Source: Nocardioides alpinus
Lineage (GTDB): Bacteria; Actinomycetota; Actinomycetes; Propionibacteriales; Nocardioidaceae
Assembly (NCBI RefSeq): GCF_900112035.1
Contig: NZ_FOKC01000005.1
Location: 186,001-250,000 of the forward strand
Length of the DNA: 64,000 bases
Direction: 5' to 3'
The notes under the pieces are model-generated. The model saw only the letters and a program-made list of their open reading frames with translations, was not told the DNA's origin and searched no databases. Shown one piece after another: positions 44,335-52,894 of this stretch. The position numbers were made by a program, and so were the translations under genes. How positions within the stretch are numbered: the stretch's first letter is position 1; the number at the start of each line of letters is the position of its first letter.

Positions 44335-45803
44335 CGCTCGCACCGCGCCTTGCGCTCGGCGACGCAGCGGTCGCGCCCGCGGCTGCCGTCGACCTGGTCG
44401 CGACCGGGCCCGCCGACCAGGACGTCGTCCGCGCCGCGGCCGTTGAGCACGTCGTTGCCGGAGCCGCCGCTGACGCGGTCGCGTCCCTCGCCGGCGTCGA
44501 CCTTGTCGTTGCCGCGGCTGCCGCGGACCCGGTCGTCACCGCCGCGTCCCTCGATCCTGTCGTGGCCGCGTCCCCCGATCAGGAGGTCGTCGCTGCCCGA
44601 GCCCCGGATCGAGTCGCGTCCGTCGCCGCCGTTCATCGTGACCTCGCCGGAGCAGTCGAACTCGTAGGCCTCGAAGATGTAGTCGAACTGCCACCGCAGC
44701 GAGTCGTCGCCGAGGCCGCCGCGCAGGTCGGCCTCGCACCCGTTCCACACGAGCTCGTCGTCGCCGTCGTCGCCGTTCATCATCACCGTGGGAGCCATCA
44801 GGAAGGCGTCCTCGACGCCCACGGCAGTCGCGTCGACCGCCCCGACTCCGAGTCGTCGGGCCGCCAGGTCGAGCGCCAGCCGGCCGGTGTCGGTGGCGGC
44901 GACGAGGTCGTCGGTCCCGGCGCCGAGGTCGATGCGGCTGCCGGCGCCGATCGCGGTGGCGGGCTCGAGAGTGAGCTCGTCGTCACCGCCACCGGTGGTC
45001 ACGTCGAGCGTCGGTACGCCCTCCGTGGGCCGCAGCGTGAGGTCGTCGTCCCCCTCGGTGCCGCGGTAGGTCACCCGGCCGGTCCCCACCTCGAGGCTGG
45101 CGAAGTCGAAGCCCGTGAAGCGTGCCGTGCCCCGGGGCGAGGTGAAGGTCCCCTGGGGCATGTCGAGGGTGACGTCGCCGGACCCGCCCTCGAGGCTCAG
45201 GCCGTCCTCGCCGTCCCCGCCGTCGAGGACCGCGTCGGACGTCACGTCCGACGTGCCGAGGTAGAGGGAGTCGGTCCCCACCCCGAGCGTGACCGCGTCG
45301 GGGTTGGGAGAACCGACGGAGCCGGTGAACACCGAGTCGCCGCCCTCACCGGTGTCGATGGTGTCCTTCTCGGTGTCGGTCCCACCGGCGTAGCCGCCGT
45401 TGGGTGTCCGCACCTGCTCACCCGCGTACGCCGTGTCGCTGGTGCGACCACCGATGAACGTGTCCGCGCCCGCACCGAGCACGGTCTCGACGTAGTAGCC
45501 GCCGCGGGCCGCCGTGGTGTCGACGACGTCGTTACCGGCGCCGGCCTCGACGCCGATCAGGTTGGAGTTGCTCCCCGGACCGTCTACGCAGATGAGGTCG
45601 TCGCCCCCCAGTCCGAAGACGTCACCGGCGGACCCGGTCACGATCACGTCGCGCCCCTCGGTGCCGGTGAGGGTCGGCGTCGTACCGACGATCGTGGCGG
45701 CCTCGCCTCGGCAGGTCTCGCCGGCGGCGCTCGCCGCGGTGGTGGGCGCGAGCAGGGCCAGGCCCAGCAGGCCCGCAACGGTGAGTGGCGTCGTACGACG
45801 CAT
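44331..45803 (-). CDS. Secreted RTX-like calcium-binding beta-roll protein (2)
   Basis: The 490-residue protein is the longest of the three paralogues. It has a signal peptide (MRRTTPLTVAGLLGLALLAP, cut after ASA), the shared ETCRGEAATIVGTTP opening, a middle region of irregular beta-helix-like repeats, and a dense run of RTX units at about 395-475 (GGRGHDRIEGRGGDDRVRG and similar). It ends with the paired cysteines RDRCVAERKARCER. The ATG follows GGGGGAACC, and a promoter-like block shared with the gene at 48034 lies upstream. No type I secretion genes are nearby; the signal peptide implies Sec export instead. Confidence 0.87.
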   Translation of the reverse strand: MRRTTPLTVAGLLGLALLAPTTAASAAGETCRGEAATIVGTTPTLTGTEGRDVIVTGSAGDVFGLGGDDLICVDGPGSNSNLIGVEAGAGNDVVDTTAARGGYYVETVLGAGADTFIGGRTSDTAYAGEQVRTPNGGYAGGTDTEKDTIDTGEGGDSVFTGSVGSPNPDAVTLGVGTDSLYLGTSDVTSDAVLDGGDGEDGLSLEGGSGDVTLDMPQGTFTSPRGTARFTGFDFASLEVGTGRVTYRGTEGDDDLTLRPTEGVPTLDVTTGGGDDELTLEPATAIGAGSRIDLGAGTDDLVAATDTGRLALDLAARRLGVGAVDATAVGVEDAFLMAPTVMMNGDDGDDELVWNGCEADLRGGLGDDSLRWQFDYIFEAYEFDCSGEVTMNGGDGRDSIRGSGSDDLLIGGRGHDRIEGRGGDDRVRGSRGNDKVDAGEGRDRVSGGSGNDVLNGRGADDVLVGGPGRDQVDGSRGRDRCVAERKARCER

Positions 45804-45841
45804 GGTTCCCCCAGGAGATCGGTGTCGTCGGTCAGGGGTGT

Positions 45842-45867
45842 GATGCAGCGCGCGCCCGGAAGGTTGC
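45842..45867 (-). promoter_or_regulatory. Putative ECF-type promoter shared by RTX-like genes (copy 1)
   Basis: On the minus strand GCAACCTTCCGGG (-35-like, from 45867) is followed about 11 bases later by GCTGCATC (45849-45842) and CACCC. The same arrangement with the same downstream GACACC and GGGGGAACC elements occurs before the paralogue at 48034. The CAAC-type -35 suggests an extracytoplasmic-function sigma factor; this is inference from two copies. Confidence 0.5.
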
Positions 45868-45871
45868 GGGG

Positions 45872-46723
45872 TCAGCGGAAGTCGATGAGCAGCATGTCCG
45901 TGTCGGTGCCGTCACTCACCGTCGGACGGTCCGCGTCGGACCCGTCCGCGGCGTCCGACTCCTCGCGCAGGTCGCGCACCTTCGCGCGGAAGCACTCGGT
46001 GACGTAGGGCAGCTGCATGCCGTCGTGACCGCGGCCGTACTCGTCGTAGAGAGCGCGTACGGCGTCCAGCTTGGCGTCGCGCTCGGCCTCCGGCAGCGAG
46101 GCGACGTAGGAGCGGGAGGCGACGATGTCGACGAGCGTGTCGCGGGTGACGTCCTGCCAGAAGGTGAAGGTGGTGCGCTCGGCGGGCTCGAAGAGCTCGT
46201 GGTCGGCCAGCACCTCGGAGGACGCGTGCGAGGAGGCCGCGTGCTCGCCGACGACGTTGACGAGGCGGCGCACCCACGGGATGCGCTGGTCGAAGAAGTT
46301 CCACACCAGCGCCACGTGGCCGCCCGGCTTGAGGACGCGGGCGATCTCGGGCAGCGCGACCTCGTGGTCGAACCAGTGGAAGGCCTGCGCGACCACGACG
46401 ACGTCGACGGAGCGGTCGTTGGCGGGGATGTCCTCGGCGCTCGCGACCTTGGCGCTCACCTCGGGCACCCGGTCGTGCAGCACCGCGAGCATCGCCTCGT
46501 CGGGCTCGGTCGCGAAGACCGCGTGCCCCTGGTCGACGAGCTCGCGGGTGAGCTTGCCGGTCCCCGCGCCCAGCTCGAGGACGACCTTGGCGTCGCCGCC
46601 CATCAGCCAGGCAGCCGCCTCGGCGGGATAGCCCGGCCGGCCCCGGTCGTACGCACCGGCGACCGCACCGAAGGCACGTGACAGGTCGGCAGGGGTGGGG
46701 CTCTCGGCAGGTTCGTCGCTCAT
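45872..46723 (-). CDS. Class I SAM-dependent methyltransferase
   Basis: The 283-residue protein has the Methyltransf_11 layout: AYDRGRPGYP before motif I VLELGAGTGKLT (about 48-59), ATEPDEAML (motif II), DVVVVAQAFHWFD (motif III) and LKPGGHVALVWN. The acceptor is unknown. Its stop lies just before the shared RTX promoter, and its start is 36 bp after the stop of the third RTX-like gene on the same strand, so it may be co-transcribed with that gene. Confidence 0.87.
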   Translation of the reverse strand: MSDEPAESPTPADLSRAFGAVAGAYDRGRPGYPAEAAAWLMGGDAKVVLELGAGTGKLTRELVDQGHAVFATEPDEAMLAVLHDRVPEVSAKVASAEDIPANDRSVDVVVVAQAFHWFDHEVALPEIARVLKPGGHVALVWNFFDQRIPWVRRLVNVVGEHAASSHASSEVLADHELFEPAERTTFTFWQDVTRDTLVDIVASRSYVASLPEAERDAKLDAVRALYDEYGRGHDGMQLPYVTECFRAKVRDLREESDAADGSDADRPTVSDGTDTDMLLIDFR

Positions 46724-46759
46724 CGGGGCAAGGCTACAAGCGCGACGCCGGCGTGGGAC

Positions 46760-48034
46760 TCAGCGGCGTGCCTCGCAGCTGGTCCGCTGCTCCGCCCGGC
46801 AGGTGTCGCGGCTCTGGCGGCCGTTGGCGCTGTCGCGGCCCGGGCCACCGACCAGCACGTCGCGACCCGCCGAGCCCACGAGGGTGTCGTTGCCGGGACC
46901 GCCGAGGAAGTGCGTGCGACGACCGTTGCCGCACTCGACGCGCGCTCCGTCGGGGGTGTTGATGAAGGCGGTGATCTCGTCACGTCCACCGAGCCCGCGC
47001 ACGGTGGCACGGCAGGCGTTGACCTCGAGGTCGTTGGAGCGGCCGCTGCCCCGGAGCGTGACGACCGACGAGGCGATCCGCGCGTCCTCGAAGCTGTTGG
47101 CCTCGACGCGGACGGCCTTCCTGCCGGAACCGACGGTCAGCTTCTCGCGGGCGAGGTCGAGCCCGATCCGCGACCGCGCACCGGCGACGATCTCGTCGGC
47201 ACCGTCGCCACCGCTGAAGCTGCTCCTCCTCGAGAAGACGCCGATGCTCAGCCTGTCGTCGCCGCCGCGGAGCGCGACCTTCTGCTTCACCCTCCTGCTC
47301 GTGTTCCATCCGAGACTGACGCTCTCGTCCTGGTTGCTTCCGAGGACCGTGACCCGGCGCAGGGCGCCGTAGCCACGCACGGAGAACCCGGTGAACCCGC
47401 TGAGGTCGAGCCTCGGGCCCGAACCCGTCGAGAGGTAGCCGGCCCCGGTGTCGATCTTCAGGCGGGCGACCCTGTTGTTGTAGAGCATCTGGAACGTGCT
47501 GCCCGCGCCACCGTGCGCAGCGCTCGACCCCGCCGGGACGCCGCTCCAGAAGAGCTGCATCTCGCCGTCACCACGGATCTCGTCGGCGTTCGGCTCGCCA
47601 CCCTCGCCGGAGGAGACGCTGTCGAACCCGCCGCCGACGGCGATGACGTCACGCTCGGTGTCGCTGTCGTCGTCCTCCCCGGCGGTGACGTCCTCCCCGG
47701 CCGCGGAGCCGAGGTAGGTGTCGGCGCCGGCTCCGAGCACCGTGCTCGCGCCGGTGGCGAGCGTCGCGTCGACGACGTCGTCGCCGGCTCCTGCGTAGAC
47801 GGAGGTGTAGGCGTCGCCCGTGACGCAGACCAGGTCGTCCCCGCCCAGCGCGTTCACCGTGAGCGCGGTGTCGGCGACGATGACGTCGTCGCCCTCGGTG
47901 CCCGTGACGGTTCCGGTGCCGGTGATCGTGGCGACCCTGCCCTGGCAGGTCGCAGCGGCAGTCGCCGGAGCGGCGGGCGCGAGCAGCGTCACGCCGAGCA
48001 GGGCGGCAGCGGACAAGGTGGTGGTGCGGAGCAT
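46760..48034 (-). CDS. Secreted RTX-like calcium-binding beta-roll protein (3)
   Basis: The 424-residue paralogue has a signal peptide (MLRTTTLSAAALLGVTLLAP, cut after ATA), the common ATCQGRVATITGTG opening and VNALGGDDLVCV unit, more degenerate repeats in the middle, and closing RTX units near 380-405 (GGPGNDTLVGSAGRDVLVGGPGRD, broken here as separate nonapeptides). Its C-terminus has the same cysteine pair (RDTCRAEQRTSCEARR). It shares its upstream 75 bp with the gene at 45803, so both probably answer to one sigma factor. Confidence 0.85.
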   Translation of the reverse strand: MLRTTTLSAAALLGVTLLAPAAPATAAATCQGRVATITGTGTVTGTEGDDVIVADTALTVNALGGDDLVCVTGDAYTSVYAGAGDDVVDATLATGASTVLGAGADTYLGSAAGEDVTAGEDDDSDTERDVIAVGGGFDSVSSGEGGEPNADEIRGDGEMQLFWSGVPAGSSAAHGGAGSTFQMLYNNRVARLKIDTGAGYLSTGSGPRLDLSGFTGFSVRGYGALRRVTVLGSNQDESVSLGWNTSRRVKQKVALRGGDDRLSIGVFSRRSSFSGGDGADEIVAGARSRIGLDLAREKLTVGSGRKAVRVEANSFEDARIASSVVTLRGSGRSNDLEVNACRATVRGLGGRDEITAFINTPDGARVECGNGRRTHFLGGPGNDTLVGSAGRDVLVGGPGRDSANGRQSRDTCRAEQRTSCEARR

Positions 48035-48081
48035 GCGGTTCCCCCGGATGGTGTCGGCTTCTGTTCCACGTTGCAGGGTGG

Positions 48082-48106
48082 GATGCAGCGACCGGCGGAG
48101 AAGTTG
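48082..48106 (-). promoter_or_regulatory. Putative ECF-type promoter shared by RTX-like genes (copy 2)
   Basis: On the minus strand CAACTTCTCCG (from 48106) precedes GCTGCATCCCACCC (from 48089), then CCGACACC and GGGGGAACC before the ATG, in the same order as in copy 1 at 45842. Confidence 0.5.
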
Positions 48107-48126
48107 TCGCGGCTACCGTCCTCCCC

Positions 48127-48843
48127 ATGACCGACCCGCTCGCCTGGCTCACCGACCTCGAAGGGGTCCGCTCGGCCTACGCCGGCACCCGCGACGGGAT
48201 CGACGTGATGCTGAGGGACCGCGGCCTGCGCAAGACCTCGTCGGGCATGACCGCCGAGTCGTTGCTGCGCGGTGCCCACGCGAGCGCCGTCCTCGAGGGG
48301 TCGGGCTCCACGCTGGAGCAGGTGCGGACCGGGGAGACCGACGAGATCGCCACCGACGCCGTACGCCTCTCCGCCACCATGCTGGCGCTGGCCCCGTTGC
48401 TCAAGACCGCGCCCCTGCAGGCGATCGCGCGGCTCCACGCCGTGGCCGGGTCGGGTGCGCTGTCCGCCGACGAGCTCGGTCGGCCGCGTGACGCCGCGTC
48501 GGCCGACCGCCTGCGCGGCGTCGCCGAGCTGCTGCTCTCCGGCACCGAGGCGCCCGCCCTGCTGGTCGCCGCGATCGCCCACGCGGACGTCGCGACGGCC
48601 GCGCCGTTCGCCTCGCACAACGGGATCGTCGCCCGGGCGCTGGAGCGGTTGGTGCTGGTCTCGCGCGGGGTCGACGCCAAGTCGCTGGTGGTGCCCGAGG
48701 CCGGGCACCTCGCCCACCGTGCGGCGTACGAGTCCAACCTGCGGGCCTACCGCGACGGCGGGCCGAGCGGGGTGCACGCCTGGGCGCTCTACGGGGCGGA
48801 GGCGTTCTCCGCGGGGGCCGAGGCCTCGCCGCTGCGGGGGTAG
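48127..48843 (+). CDS. Degenerate Fic-like protein adjoining the Tad locus
   Basis: The 238-residue protein is often labelled oxidoreductase in related genomes, without a Rossmann motif to justify it. Two segments look Fic-like: ESLLRGAHASAVLEGS (compare the SS-x-IEG inhibitory/entry motif) and APFASHNGIVARALERLVL (compare HPFxxGNGRxxR). The catalytic histidine of Fic is replaced by alanine, so AMP-transfer is unlikely. The gene precedes the HAD and Tad genes, and a protein of similar size occupies the matching place near Rv3661 in M. tuberculosis as far as I recall. A scaffold or regulatory role is possible. Assignment is inference from motifs. Confidence 0.55.
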   Translation: MTDPLAWLTDLEGVRSAYAGTRDGIDVMLRDRGLRKTSSGMTAESLLRGAHASAVLEGSGSTLEQVRTGETDEIATDAVRLSATMLALAPLLKTAPLQAIARLHAVAGSGALSADELGRPRDAASADRLRGVAELLLSGTEAPALLVAAIAHADVATAAPFASHNGIVARALERLVLVSRGVDAKSLVVPEAGHLAHRAAYESNLRAYRDGGPSGVHAWALYGAEAFSAGAEASPLRG

Positions 48844-48874
48844 TCCAGCCGGTCGACCATCCCTCGACATGCGA

Positions 48875-48905
48875 GCGGCACCCGCTCACGAGGATCGGGT
48901 GCCGC
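48875..48905 (+). terminator. Hairpin after the Fic-like gene
   Basis: GCGGCACCCG and CGGGTGCCGC pair perfectly (10 bp) around an 11-base loop, 31 bp past the stop. The rest of the 277-bp gap to the HAD stop is unusually T-rich for this window and shows no coding signal. Confidence 0.7.
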
Positions 48906-49120
48906 CGCTGACACGTGTCCGGGCTACCAAGCGTGCACTCTCTAGTCGCCGCCCTCGAGAACATCTCGAATGGCTAGCACCCCATCGGATGGGTGGATCG
49001 CCGCGTGGGTACCTGGATCACGTGCTGTCTGTGGAGTTGTTGCCTCTGTTCTAGTCCTGCCCGGTGGCGTCCACAAGGCTTGACTTTGGCGGTGGCCGGT
49101 GGGTGCCGTCCCGGGCACGC

Positions 49121-49918
49121 TCAGGCGCCGAGGTCCCGCTTGCGGCGGTTGGCCCAGATGACGCCCCCGGCAGCGACCGCACCGCCGACGGCCAGCGCGG
49201 CCAGCGTCGGCCTGGCCGGGGGCAGGTGCACGCGCGGGCGCAGCGCGACCGGACGGACGAAGCTGAGGACCGGCCAGGCCCTGCTGGTCGCGATGCGGCG
49301 CAGCTCGCGGTCGGGGTTGACCGCGAAGGGGTGGCCGACCACGTCGAGCATGTGCACGTCGGTGACCGAGTCGCTGTAGGCGAAGGACTCGGCGAGGTCG
49401 TAGCCGACGGTCTCCGCGAGGGACTCGATGGCGCGGGCCTTCTCCTCGGCGTACGCGTAGTAGTCGATGTTGCCGGTGTACTTCCCGTCCACGATCTCCA
49501 TCCGCGTCGCGATCACGCGATCGGCGCCGAGCAGCTGGCCGATCGGCTCGACGACCTCGGCCCCGGACGCGGAGACGATCACGATGTCGCGGCCCGCGGC
49601 GCGGTGCTCCTCGATCAGGCTGACCGCCTCGTCGTAGACGAGCGGCTCGACGATGTTGTTGAGGGTGTCGTGCACGATCTCGCGCACCGTCGCGACGTCC
49701 CACCCGGCGCACAGCTGCGACATGAACTCGCGCATCTTGTCCATCTGGTCGTGGTCGGCGCCGCCGGTGAAGAAGACGAACTGGGCGTACGCCGAGCGCA
49801 GCATCGCGCGCCGTGAGATGAGTCCGCCCGCCTGGAACTCCTTGCTGAAGGCCAGCGTGCTCGACTTGGCGATGATCGTCTTGTCGAGGTCGAAGAAGGC
49901 CGCGGTGGGGCGGGTCAT
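49121..49918 (-). CDS. HAD-family phosphatase (SerB/HAD-IB type) with C-terminal membrane helix
   Basis: The 265-residue protein has the HAD nucleophile motif AFFDLDKT (D10, D12), motif II VIVSASG, motif III K in EEKARA and motif IV YSDSVTDVHML. A hydrophobic segment close to the end (LAALAVGGAVAAGGVIWA) followed by NRRKRD suggests membrane anchoring. It belongs to HAD-IB, which includes phosphoserine and lysophosphatidate phosphatases. It is divergent from ssd/tadZ, as the HAD gene Rv3661 is in mycobacteria. The ATG at 49918 is supported by the immediate start of the HAD core. Confidence 0.87.
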   Translation of the reverse strand: MTRPTAAFFDLDKTIIAKSSTLAFSKEFQAGGLISRRAMLRSAYAQFVFFTGGADHDQMDKMREFMSQLCAGWDVATVREIVHDTLNNIVEPLVYDEAVSLIEEHRAAGRDIVIVSASGAEVVEPIGQLLGADRVIATRMEIVDGKYTGNIDYYAYAEEKARAIESLAETVGYDLAESFAYSDSVTDVHMLDVVGHPFAVNPDRELRRIATSRAWPVLSFVRPVALRPRVHLPPARPTLAALAVGGAVAAGGVIWANRRKRDLGA

Positions 49919-50052
49919 GGGTTCATCGTAGGGGCCTGCGCGGACCGGTTCCGGCCCAGCAGCCGTCCACAGGCGGGCTTGGACGCCGGTTGTCCACACC
50001 CTGCTCGCCTCCCGGGTGCCCGTCGTCGGTGGTGGAGCCGAGGCTGGACGGC

Positions 50053-51066
50053 ATGCCCGTACTCCTCCTCACCTCCGCCACCTCCCTCCACGACGCCGTC
50101 GTCCCGCTCTGTGCCGCTGCGGGCGTCGAGGTGCAGGTGTGCGCCGAGCCCGACCTCGCCCTCGCTGCCTGGGGCGAGGTCGACCTGGTGCTGGTCGGGG
50201 TGGACCTCGCCGAGCGGGTGGTCGCGCTCGCGCCGCCGCGTCGACCGGGGGTCCACGTCGTCGGGGTGGCGCCCGGAGACACGGTCTTCCGGGCTGCCGT
50301 CGAGCTGGGTGCTGTGTCGGTGGTCGACCTGCCGCAGGGGGCCGAGTGGCTGGTGGACGCGCTCGCCGACGTCGGCGAGCGGGCCTCGCCCGGGCGGACG
50401 ATCGGGGTGGTGGGCGGCGCCGGGGGTGCCGGAGCGACGACCCTGGCGTGTGCGCTCGCGCAGTCGTACGCGGCCCGGGCGCCCACGCTGCTCGTGGACG
50501 CCGACCCGCTCGGGCCCGGCCTCGACCGGTTGCTGGGGATGGAGGACCTGCCCGGCGTGCGGTGGGAGGGGCTCGGCGAGACCGCCGGTCGGCTCGGGGC
50601 GCGGGCGCTGCGGGAGAGCGTGCCGCGCCGCGAGCTCCTCGGCGTCCTCACCTGGTCCGGGCTCCGACGACGGCTCGACGTGCCGACCGCGCGGCGGATC
50701 CTGCCCGCGGCGGTGCGGGGCCACGACCTCGTGGTGCTCGACCTGGCCCGGCAGGGTGGTCCGGCCCTCACCGAGCTGGTCGACCGCTGCGACGACCTGC
50801 TGGTGGTCACCCCGTCGACGGTGCCGGGGCTGGCCGCGACCGCCCGGCTGGTCGCCGACCTCGGTCGGTCGGGTCGGGCGGGGCTGGTCGTGCGGCCGGG
50901 AGGCCTGAGTGACGCCGACGCCGAGCAGGTGACGGGGCTGCCCGTCGTCGCGGCGGTGGCCGACCAGCGCGGGCTGGCGGCGTCGGTCGACCGGGGGCTC
51001 GGTCCGCTCGCCGGTCGCGGGCCGCTGGCGCGGGCCGCCCGGGACCTGTTGGCAGCCGCGGCATGA
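50053..51066 (+). CDS. ssd: Septum-site-determining/TadZ-like MinD-family protein (Ssd)
   Basis: The 337-residue protein has a receiver-like N-terminal domain (about 1-110) without phosphorylation residues, then a MinD/ParA-type domain starting TIGVVGGAGGAGATTLA (about 117-133). The first lysine of the deviant Walker A and the usual GKTT lysine are both replaced (GGAGGAGATT), so normal ATP hydrolysis is doubtful. LLVDADPLGPGLD is the switch region. TadZ/CpaE proteins place the Tad machine at the pole or septum; the mycobacterial orthologue Rv3660c affects septation. The ATG at 50053 is the likely start of the Tad operon, overlapping tadA by ATGA. Confidence 0.87.
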   Translation: MPVLLLTSATSLHDAVVPLCAAAGVEVQVCAEPDLALAAWGEVDLVLVGVDLAERVVALAPPRRPGVHVVGVAPGDTVFRAAVELGAVSVVDLPQGAEWLVDALADVGERASPGRTIGVVGGAGGAGATTLACALAQSYAARAPTLLVDADPLGPGLDRLLGMEDLPGVRWEGLGETAGRLGARALRESVPRRELLGVLTWSGLRRRLDVPTARRILPAAVRGHDLVVLDLARQGGPALTELVDRCDDLLVVTPSTVPGLAATARLVADLGRSGRAGLVVRPGGLSDADAEQVTGLPVVAAVADQRGLAASVDRGLGPLAGRGPLARAARDLLAAAA

Positions 51067-52226
51067 GTGCGCCGGTGCCGGCTGCCGTGCTCGACGACGT
51101 ACGCCGTCGGTTGGCGGGCTCGGCCGGTGAGCTCACTCCGCACCGCGTGGCCGAGGCACTCCGGGCGACCGGGTCTCCGGTGGGGGACGCGACGGTCCTC
51201 GCGGTCCACGACCTGCTGCGGCGTGACGTGCTCGGGGCCGGGCCGCTGGAGGAGCTCCTCCGGCTGCCGGACGTCACCGACGTGCTGGTCAACGGACCCG
51301 AGGACGTGTGGATCGACCGCGGCGGCGGGTTGGAGCGGGTCGCGGTCACCTTCCCCGACGACGCCGCTGTGCGCCGGCTCGCGCAGCGGCTCGCCGCCAC
51401 CGCCGGACGCCGGCTGGACGACGCGTCCCCGCACGCGGACGTACGCCTCCCCGACGGCACCCGGTTCCACGCCGTGCTTGCGCCGGTGGCCCGGTCGGGC
51501 ACCGTGATCTCGCTGCGCGTGCCGCGAGGTCGGGTGTGGACGTTGCCCGAGCTCGTGAGCGCCGGAGCGCTTCCGCCGGACGGCGCCTTCCTGCTCGAGG
51601 AGGTGGTCGACTCGCGGTGCGCCTTCCTGGTCACCGGCGGCACCGGCACCGGGAAGACGTCGGTGCTGTCGGCGCTGCTGTCGCTGGTCGATCCGGGCGA
51701 GCGGATCGTGCTCGTCGAGGACGCCAGCGAGCTGAGGCCCGACCATGCGCACGTCGTCGCGCTGGAGGGTCGTCCGGCCAACATCGAGGGCGTGGGCGAG
51801 ATCTCCCTGCAGACGTTGGTGCGGCAGGCGCTGCGGATGCGACCCGACCGACTGGTGGTGGGGGAGGTCAGGGGCGCCGAGGCCGTCGACCTCCTCGCAG
51901 CGCTGAACACCGGTCACGGAGGGGGCTGCGGCACGCTGCACGCCAACTCCGCCGCGGACGTGCCGGCCCGGATCGAGGCCTTGTCGTTGGCCGCCGGGCT
52001 GCCGCGGGAGGCGGCGCACAGCCAGCTCGCTGCAGCGCTGGACGTCGTGATCCACCTCGGTCGGGGTCGTGACGGTCGGCGTCGCGTCCTCGAGCTCGGG
52101 GTGCCCGAGCGCGACGGGACGGGGCTGGTGGTGCTGCGCACGGCGGCGACCTTCGAGCCCGACCGGGTGGTGCGCGGACCTGCCGCCGGCGCCCTGGCGG
52201 CGCGGCTGGGTTCGGTGGCGTGGTGA
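51063..52226 (+). CDS. tadA: Tad pilus assembly ATPase TadA/CpaF
   Basis: The 387-residue secretion ATPase powers pilus extension. VTGGTGTGKTSVLSAL is Walker A (K198), VEDASEL the Asp-box, LRMRPDRLVVGEVRG Walker B, and TGHGGGCGTLHANSAADV the His-box. The N-terminal part has the CpaF region DVLVNGPEDVWIDRGGG. A hexamer at the inner face of the membrane is expected. It overlaps ssd by ATGA and tadB by GTGA. Confidence 0.95.
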   Translation: MSAPVPAAVLDDVRRRLAGSAGELTPHRVAEALRATGSPVGDATVLAVHDLLRRDVLGAGPLEELLRLPDVTDVLVNGPEDVWIDRGGGLERVAVTFPDDAAVRRLAQRLAATAGRRLDDASPHADVRLPDGTRFHAVLAPVARSGTVISLRVPRGRVWTLPELVSAGALPPDGAFLLEEVVDSRCAFLVTGGTGTGKTSVLSALLSLVDPGERIVLVEDASELRPDHAHVVALEGRPANIEGVGEISLQTLVRQALRMRPDRLVVGEVRGAEAVDLLAALNTGHGGGCGTLHANSAADVPARIEALSLAAGLPREAAHSQLAAALDVVIHLGRGRDGRRRVLELGVPERDGTGLVVLRTAATFEPDRVVRGPAAGALAARLGSVAW

Positions 52227-52894
52227 GTGACGGGGTGACGGCGCTGCTCGTCGCCGCAGCACTCGCGGTGTGGATGCCGGGGCCCCTCGCCCGGTCCCTG
52301 TCCCTGCCCACCGGTCGTCCCCGCCGCGCCGCGCTCCACGTGCTGCGCCGGCGGCGCCAGGTCGCGGCCGACCAGGCGGCCGTGCTGGAGGTGTGCGACC
52401 TGCTGGCCGCCGAGCTCGCGGCCGGCCGTCCGCCGGGTGCCGCCCTGTCCGCGGCGAGCGAGAGGTGGCCACCGCTCGTGGCGGCCGTCGAGGCCGTACG
52501 CCTGGGTGCGGACGTGCCGGAGGCCCTGCGCCGGCTGGCCGAGGTCCGTCCGGGCGCCGCCGACCTGCGGTGGGTGGCGGGGGCGTGGCAGGTCGCGCAG
52601 CACTCCGGGCACGGCCTGTCGGCTGCCCTGGAGCGCACGTCCTCCGGCCTGCGCGCGCGACGGCGCACGCGACGTCTCGTCGACTCCGAGCTCGCCTCGG
52701 CACGGGCGACGGCCCGACTGGTCGCCTGCCTGCCGCTTGCCGTGCTGGTCATGGGCTCGGGTGCCGGGTCGGACCCGTGGGCGTTCCTCCTCGCGACCCC
52801 CGTGGGCTGGATCTGCCTGTCGGCCGGGCTCGGACTGATCGGGCTCGGGCTGTGGTGGATCGAGCGGCTCGCCGACCGGGCAGCGGCGCCGTGA
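52223..52894 (+). CDS. tadB: Tad pilus inner-membrane platform protein TadB
   Basis: The 223-residue protein carries a type II secretion F-like domain (about 50-195: EVCDLLAAELAAGRPPGAALSAASE, AWQVAQHSGHGLSAALERTSSGLRA) and two C-terminal membrane helices (RLVACLPLAVLVMGSG, FLLATPVGWICLSAGLGLIGLGL). With TadC it forms the membrane platform. GTG at 52223 overlaps the tadA stop. Confidence 0.92.
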   Translation: MSDGVTALLVAAALAVWMPGPLARSLSLPTGRPRRAALHVLRRRRQVAADQAAVLEVCDLLAAELAAGRPPGAALSAASERWPPLVAAVEAVRLGADVPEALRRLAEVRPGAADLRWVAGAWQVAQHSGHGLSAALERTSSGLRARRRTRRLVDSELASARATARLVACLPLAVLVMGSGAGSDPWAFLLATPVGWICLSAGLGLIGLGLWWIERLADRAAAP

